A DNA stretch of 64,000 bases from Methylomarinum vadi (GTDB taxonomy: Bacteria; Pseudomonadota; Gammaproteobacteria; Methylococcales; Methylomonadaceae): assembly GCF_000733935.1 (NCBI RefSeq), contig NZ_JPON01000001.1:682001-746000 (forward strand), written 5' to 3'. Under the pieces are notes generated by a model. The model was not told where the DNA came from. It did no database searches and saw only the letters and a program-made list of their open reading frames with translations. Shown piece by piece: positions 60,131 to 64,000 of the stretch. The position numbers were made by a program, and so were the translations under genes. Position 1 is the first letter of the stretch. The number at the start of each line of letters is the position of its first letter.

Positions 60131-61144
60131 ATGAAAGCAGTCGGTTACAAGCAATCTTTGGCCATACAGGAAAATGACGCCCTGCTTGATCTCGAACTTC
60201 CCGAGCCCGTGCCCGGCCCCAGGGACTTATTGGTGGAAATCAAAGCTATAGCGGTCAATCCGGTCGATACCAAGATTCGCAAGCGCTACCTCCCCGCTGC
60301 CGGCGAGGTCAAAATTTTAGGTTGGGACGCCTGCGGCGTCGTCAAGGCGATCGGTAACGAAGTCACGCTGTTCCGACCGGGCGATGAAGTCTGGTACGCC
60401 GGCGCCATCGACCGCCCGGGCTGTAACGCCGAATTGCATTTGGTCGACGAGCGCATCGCCGCGAAAAAGCCCCGTTCGCTGAGTTTCGCCGAGGCCGCCG
60501 CCCTGCCGCTGACCACGATTACCGCCTGGGAATTGCTGTTCGACCGCCTGGCCATCGCCAGGAATAATAAGAAAAATGACTCGCAATTATTGATCATCGG
60601 CGCCGCCGGCGGCGTCGGTTCGATTTTGACTCAACTGGCACATCGTCTGACCGGGGCTAGTGTCATCGGCACCGCTTCTCGCCAACAAACCCGGGATTGG
60701 GTGACGTCACTGGGCGCGAACCATGTCATCGATCACAGCCAATCGTTGCCGACCCAACTGAAAAGCATCGGCATCAATTCCGTCAGTCATGTCGCCAGCC
60801 TGACGCATACCGACAATCACTTCGAGGACATCGCCCATATACTGGCACCGCAAGGCAAACTGGGACTGATCGACGACCCAGAGCGCCTGGACATCGGCCT
60901 GCTCAAACAAAAAAGCATTTCCTTGCATTGGGAATTCATGTACACCCGTTCACTGTACGCGACAGCCGATATGATCAGGCAACATGAGCTGTTGACGGAA
61001 GTCGCCGAACTGGTCGATGCCGGGATCATCCGTACCACGATGAGCGAGCATTTCGGCAAGATCAACGCCAGCAACCTGAAACGCGCCCATGCTTTCATCG
61101 AAAGCGAACAAGCCTGCGGCAAGGTGGTTCTGGAAGAGTTTTGA
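60131..61144 (+). CDS. Zinc-type alcohol dehydrogenase-family (quinone reductase-like) protein
   Basis: 337 residues from ATG 60131 with AAGAGAGG upstream; an earlier frame overlaps the cyclotransferase. MDR fold: GroES-like start (DLLVEIKAIAVNPVDTKIR, GWDACGVVKAIG), Rossmann motif IIGAAGGVGSILTQLA near residue 158. No zinc-binding Cys/His set is seen, so it is likely an NADPH-dependent quinone or enone reductase of the zinc-binding alcohol dehydrogenase-like group (YogA/ZADH type). Confidence 0.9.
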   Translation: MKAVGYKQSLAIQENDALLDLELPEPVPGPRDLLVEIKAIAVNPVDTKIRKRYLPAAGEVKILGWDACGVVKAIGNEVTLFRPGDEVWYAGAIDRPGCNAELHLVDERIAAKKPRSLSFAEAAALPLTTITAWELLFDRLAIARNNKKNDSQLLIIGAAGGVGSILTQLAHRLTGASVIGTASRQQTRDWVTSLGANHVIDHSQSLPTQLKSIGINSVSHVASLTHTDNHFEDIAHILAPQGKLGLIDDPERLDIGLLKQKSISLHWEFMYTRSLYATADMIRQHELLTEVAELVDAGIIRTTMSEHFGKINASNLKRAHAFIESEQACGKVVLEEF

Positions 61145-61217
61145 TCGTTTGGGTAAACAGGTGACTGAAGCTTTTACGGCATAAAACCAGGCACGCGGCC
61201 AATACCTCGGTTATTAA

Positions 61218-61237
61218 CCCCGAATTCCAATTTGGGG
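61218..61237. terminator. Possible hairpin between convergent oxidoreductase and methyltransferase genes
   Basis: CCCCGAATT and AATTTGGGG pair over nine positions with one mismatch and almost no loop, 38 bp before the methyltransferase stop. No T-run; weak evidence. Confidence 0.3.
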
Positions 61238-61274
61238 AAATAATCACCGAACATGGCTACATTACTATAACAGG

Positions 61275-61991
61275 CTATCGCTTCCGTGTGCATTTGTACG
61301 TAGCCAACACACCCTCTTGAATACATTTCGTGTCGATGGTAAATCCGGCTCTAAACAGCAGGCCGTCCATGATCCAATCGTAGGTCGAATACTCCTCGCG
61401 AAAATGCGCCTCGGCGTCTTCGCGCAGGAAATCCCCGCCGGCCTCGGCCTGTTTGGCGATGAAACCGGCTATGTGTTGCAACGCGTTATGCTCCGGAATG
61501 ACCACATCGCGCAGGAAGAGCTTTCCTCCCGGTTTCAGCAAACGGTGCATGCGCTGCAATGCAATGCCTTTCCAGAAGTCGGGCAGATGATGCAGGGCGA
61601 AAGTCGTCACGATGGCGTCGACGGCCGCTTCTTCATGCAAATAAGTCAAGAAACCGGCGTGGTGGAAAGCGATATTCGTCACCCCGGCATGCTTCGCCTT
61701 GTCCCTGGCATACATTAACATCGCCTCAGAAACGTCGACCGCATGCACGTGCCGGCAATAAGGAGCGGCCTGCACGGCGAAGGCGCCCGTACCGCAACCT
61801 AAGTCGACCAGCACAGCGCCGGCCCGAAGCTCCAGTTCGTCCAGAATCGCTTGGTTTTCCGCGTCGACCTCGCGAAACTCGGCATGGCTGTCGTCGTATA
61901 CCGCCACTTCCTCGGGCCGGCCGTAATCTTTGCCGACTTGCTGGAATTCTTCGTATTGCCAGTTTATTTTCTTGTCCATCGATAACCTCAT
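61275..61991 (-). CDS. Class I SAM-dependent methyltransferase
   Basis: About 238 residues. Motif I VLVDLGCGTGAFAVQA (near 62-77) binds SAM; motif II VHAVDVSEAML, and LHHLPDFWK plus LLKPGGKLFLRDVV follow, as in UbiE/Methyltransf_11 enzymes. ATG 61991 overlaps the DinB-like stop (ATGA); ATG 61979 has GAGG upstream and is an alternative. Substrate unknown. Last gene of the four-gene operon with PhzF-like, aminotransferase IV and DinB-like proteins. Confidence 0.9.
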   Translation of the reverse strand: MRLSMDKKINWQYEEFQQVGKDYGRPEEVAVYDDSHAEFREVDAENQAILDELELRAGAVLVDLGCGTGAFAVQAAPYCRHVHAVDVSEAMLMYARDKAKHAGVTNIAFHHAGFLTYLHEEAAVDAIVTTFALHHLPDFWKGIALQRMHRLLKPGGKLFLRDVVIPEHNALQHIAGFIAKQAEAGGDFLREDAEAHFREEYSTYDWIMDGLLFRAGFTIDTKCIQEGVLATYKCTRKR

Positions 61992-62488
61992 GAAACGAAT
62001 GGCGCGCAGATGAAATCGATGCCGCCGTAATCATAGCCCAGTTGGCTGATCAGCGCGCTGACCTGGCCGCGATGATGGATTTTGTGCATGAACAGCGTGG
62101 TCAGCATCGTTTGGACCGGCAACGACTTTTCTTGTCCCGTCGACAAGCTGACATAACCGATTCGACGTTCCAGGATTTCCTCGTCCAGTCCACGCAGAAA
62201 CTCGCCCAATTCGGTATCGGTGGTTCGCTGCGCTGCGTGCAGGTTAGCGAAATCGGCGTAAAGTTTCTGGTCCAATGTCAGGTAAGAAACGGGTTGGCCG
62301 GTTAGCCGGTACAGCCATAAACGATCGACCAGCAGCAGGTGGTTCAGCGTGCCGTGCAGCGAATGGAAAAAGGCGCCCAAGTCCCGTTTTCGTTCCCGAT
62401 CCGACATCTTATGGCAGACCGCGTACAAGCGTTCGTTCACCCATGCGCTGTAACGGTGTTGTAAGTAGAAATAATCGATCATTTTCAT
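61988..62488 (-). CDS. DinB-family protein
   Basis: 166 residues from ATG 62488, which overlaps the aminotransferase stop (ATGA); six more residues upstream are unlikely. Four-helix DinB fold with the metal His triad: His in HGTLNHLLLVDRLW and the HKIHHRGQ pair near 140. Some DinB proteins are thiol transferases using bacillithiol or mycothiol, others are metal-dependent hydrolases. Function unknown here. Confidence 0.87.
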   Translation of the reverse strand: MKMIDYFYLQHRYSAWVNERLYAVCHKMSDRERKRDLGAFFHSLHGTLNHLLLVDRLWLYRLTGQPVSYLTLDQKLYADFANLHAAQRTTDTELGEFLRGLDEEILERRIGYVSLSTGQEKSLPVQTMLTTLFMHKIHHRGQVSALISQLGYDYGGIDFICAPFVS

Positions 62489-63366
62489 GGCACTATTCCT
62501 CCGCATTCCGCCGCGATCGCTTCGTGGAACCCTCGCTGCAAACGTTCAAAAAGGGGCCCCGGGCACTGGCCGACCCGCCGGTTGCCGATGCTTGCCACCG
62601 GGATCATTTCCGCGCCGGTGCCGGTCAAGAAACATTCGTCGGCGGCGTACAGGTCGTAAACGCCTAGCGGCGTAATTTGGTGCGGAATCCCCAGCTCTTC
62701 CGCCGACGCCAGGATCAGCTCGCGGGTGATGCCTTCCAAGGCGCCTTCGCTACAGGGCGGGGTCATCAATGTGCCGCCGCGCACGATGAAGATGTTGTCG
62801 GCCGTCCCCTCGGCGACGCGCCCCTGGGCGTTCAACAATACCGTTTCATCGGCACCGGCATGATTGGCCTCTATCTTGGCCAAGATGTGGTTCAGATAGT
62901 TAAGGCTCTTGATTCTCGGGTCCAATCCATCGGCCGCCAGTCTTCTCACCGATGAAACGATCAATCGCGCGCCCCGTTCCCGGCTTTGTTGCCCAACCAG
63001 ATCGAGTTGATCGGCGACGATAATCACGTTCGGAGTCCCGCAGCCTTGCGGATTCAGGCCCAACAGGCCTGCCCCGCGCGTCACCATTAACCGAATGTAG
63101 CCGGAATCGTGGTTGCTGGCCGTGATCATTCGTTCGACGGCGACGGTCAGTTCAGTTCGGCTATAGGGGATTTGTAAATCGATCGCGCGCGCCGAAAGCT
63201 CCAGCCGTTGCAAATGCCGCCGCAGACGAAATGCCCGCCGGCGATAAAAGCGAATGCCTTCGAAAACGCCGTCGCCGTAAAGCAAGCCGTGATCGTTGAC
63301 CGGAATGGCGGCTTCCGCCAACGGCATTATCCTGCCATTCAACCAACAAAGCGCCTGTTCAAGCAT
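62485..63366 (-). CDS. Class IV PLP aminotransferase (branched-chain/D-amino acid type)
   Basis: 293 residues. N-terminal NDHGLLYGDGVFEGIRFY, Schiff-base Lys 153 in RIKSLNYLNHILAK, and C-terminal FLTGTGAEMIPVASIG are typical of IlvE/Dat/PabC proteins. The EGTADNIFIV block binds PLP phosphate. Branched-chain aminotransferase is the most likely activity, but D-amino-acid transaminase or aminodeoxychorismate lyase are possible. Its start overlaps the PhzF-like gene by 8 nt. Confidence 0.9.
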   Translation of the reverse strand: MLEQALCWLNGRIMPLAEAAIPVNDHGLLYGDGVFEGIRFYRRRAFRLRRHLQRLELSARAIDLQIPYSRTELTVAVERMITASNHDSGYIRLMVTRGAGLLGLNPQGCGTPNVIIVADQLDLVGQQSRERGARLIVSSVRRLAADGLDPRIKSLNYLNHILAKIEANHAGADETVLLNAQGRVAEGTADNIFIVRGGTLMTPPCSEGALEGITRELILASAEELGIPHQITPLGVYDLYAADECFLTGTGAEMIPVASIGNRRVGQCPGPLFERLQRGFHEAIAAECGGIVP

Positions 63367-64000
63367 GTAATTCCCCTTTGAGCACCGTCGTCGCCCGGCC
63401 TTGCAACATGACCCGGTCGCCCGCGAGTTTGACGCCGACCGCGCCGCCTCTCGCAGAAGCCTGATAGCCGGACAATTGCGTTTTGTTTAGTATCTCGCCC
63501 CAATAAGGTCCAAGATAGCAGTGCGCGGAGCCGGTGACCGGATCTTCCGAAATGCCCGATTGGGGGGCGAAAAAGCGCGACACGAAATCCCAGTCGGCGC
63601 CTTCTTCCGCCTGCGCCGTCACAACGACGCCGCGCGGCGCCAAGTGGCGTATTTTGCCGTGATCCGGCGCCAGTCGTTCAACCGTCTCGGCGTCGGGCAG
63701 CACCAGAATCAAATCGTCGCGGCTGCGCAACGCGGCAACGATTTCCGCCCCGATCGCCTCGCAAAATTCGGGCATCGGCTCGGCCGGCTCCGCCGAAACC
63801 TTCGGAAAATCGAGACAGATCGCCTCGCCCTCGCAATGCGCCGTCAGATCGCCGCTGCGGGTACGGAATGTCACGTCATTTGCCGTCACGCCGCACTCGC
63901 TACGCAGCACATGCGCCGCCGCCAGGGTCGCGTGGCCGCAGAGGTCGACTTCGACGGTCGGCGTAAACCAGCGCAGCGCCCAGAGATTGACGCTAACAGG
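63359..64000 (-). CDS. PhzF-family isomerase/epimerase (5' end outside window)
   Basis: 214 codons open to the window edge; the N-terminus with the catalytic Glu is missing. FTPTVEVDLCGHATLAAAHVL (near the edge) and APQSGISEDPVTGSAHCYLGPYW are PhzF signatures. PhzF folds resemble diaminopimelate epimerase; PhzF isomerises a dihydroanthranilate intermediate, but most genomic homologues have unknown substrates. It overlaps the aminotransferase gene by 8 nt. Confidence 0.9.
   Translation of the reverse strand, partial: PVSVNLWALRWFTPTVEVDLCGHATLAAAHVLRSECGVTANDVTFRTRSGDLTAHCEGEAICLDFPKVSAEPAEPMPEFCEAIGAEIVAALRSRDDLILVLPDAETVERLAPDHGKIRHLAPRGVVVTAQAEEGADWDFVSRFFAPQSGISEDPVTGSAHCYLGPYWGEILNKTQLSGYQASARGGAVGVKLAGDRVMLQGRATTVLKGELHA

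Overview
The window looks like the chromosome of a gammaproteobacterial C1 user, most likely a methanotroph of the order Methylococcales. Two things point there. First, a four-gene block at 22385-25564 encodes tetrahydromethanopterin (H4MPT)-type cofactor synthesis. Second, the housekeeping synteny is gammaproteobacterial: nudJ-mnmA-purB, clpS-clpA next to infA, and birA-coaX-SPOR. No methane or methanol oxidation gene lies in the window, so the assignment is an inference. Coding density is high, and no tRNA, rRNA or CRISPR array was seen.

Region 1-8.6 kb is accessory. A minus-strand operon runs from a B12-binding radical SAM enzyme, through a NodU/CmcH-type carbamoyltransferase, to a heme-oxygenase-like protein that leaves the window. 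The radical SAM gene is split by a complete IS1380-family element (5058-6639) with 16-bp inverted repeats and a 4-bp CTAA target duplication. Removing the element and one CTAA copy restores one 673-residue frame. A small secreted protein and a class I terpene synthase follow.

Region 8.7-22.3 kb (all minus) starts with a three-gene signalling operon: a periplasmic PstS-like protein, an outer-membrane barrel and a PAS-GGDEF-EAL protein. It continues with a DUF4405 membrane protein, polyphosphate kinase, an NlpE-like protein, gnd-zwf, a PLP-dependent D-cysteine desulfhydrase-like enzyme and folP.

Region 22.4-33.1 kb holds the H4MPT block (plus strand, 4-nt overlaps), a dicarboxylate/amino-acid symporter, infA, clpS-clpA and nudJ-mnmA-purB. 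Region 33.2-43.7 kb has a cytochrome P460, the methionine salvage genes mtnB-mtnD-mtnC, a PLP decarboxylase with a twin-arginine signal, a DUF1840 gene, a tight minus-strand operon motA-motB-pilZ-birA-coaX-SPOR, and tusD-tusC without tusB.

Region 43.7-54.3 kb contains a lipoprotein substrate-binding protein overlapping a 1134-residue GAF-PAS-PAS-GGDEF-EAL protein, then a BepA-like protease. A 515-bp AT-rich gap follows, with phased T-tracts and a candidate small RNA (promoter, internal fold and strong terminator). A TonB-dependent receptor, a ZIP transporter and a GDT1-type Mn exporter come next.

Region 54.4-64 kb has gcvT-gcvP (no gcvH), ribonuclease D, a gamma-glutamylcyclotransferase-like protein, a zinc-type alcohol dehydrogenase-family protein, and an overlapping minus-strand operon phzF-like, class IV aminotransferase, DinB-like and SAM methyltransferase.

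The strongest non-routine signals are the reconstructable IS insertion and its biosynthetic operon, the exported PLP enzyme, the candidate small RNA, the two solute-binding-protein/c-di-GMP operons and the terminal four-gene operon.
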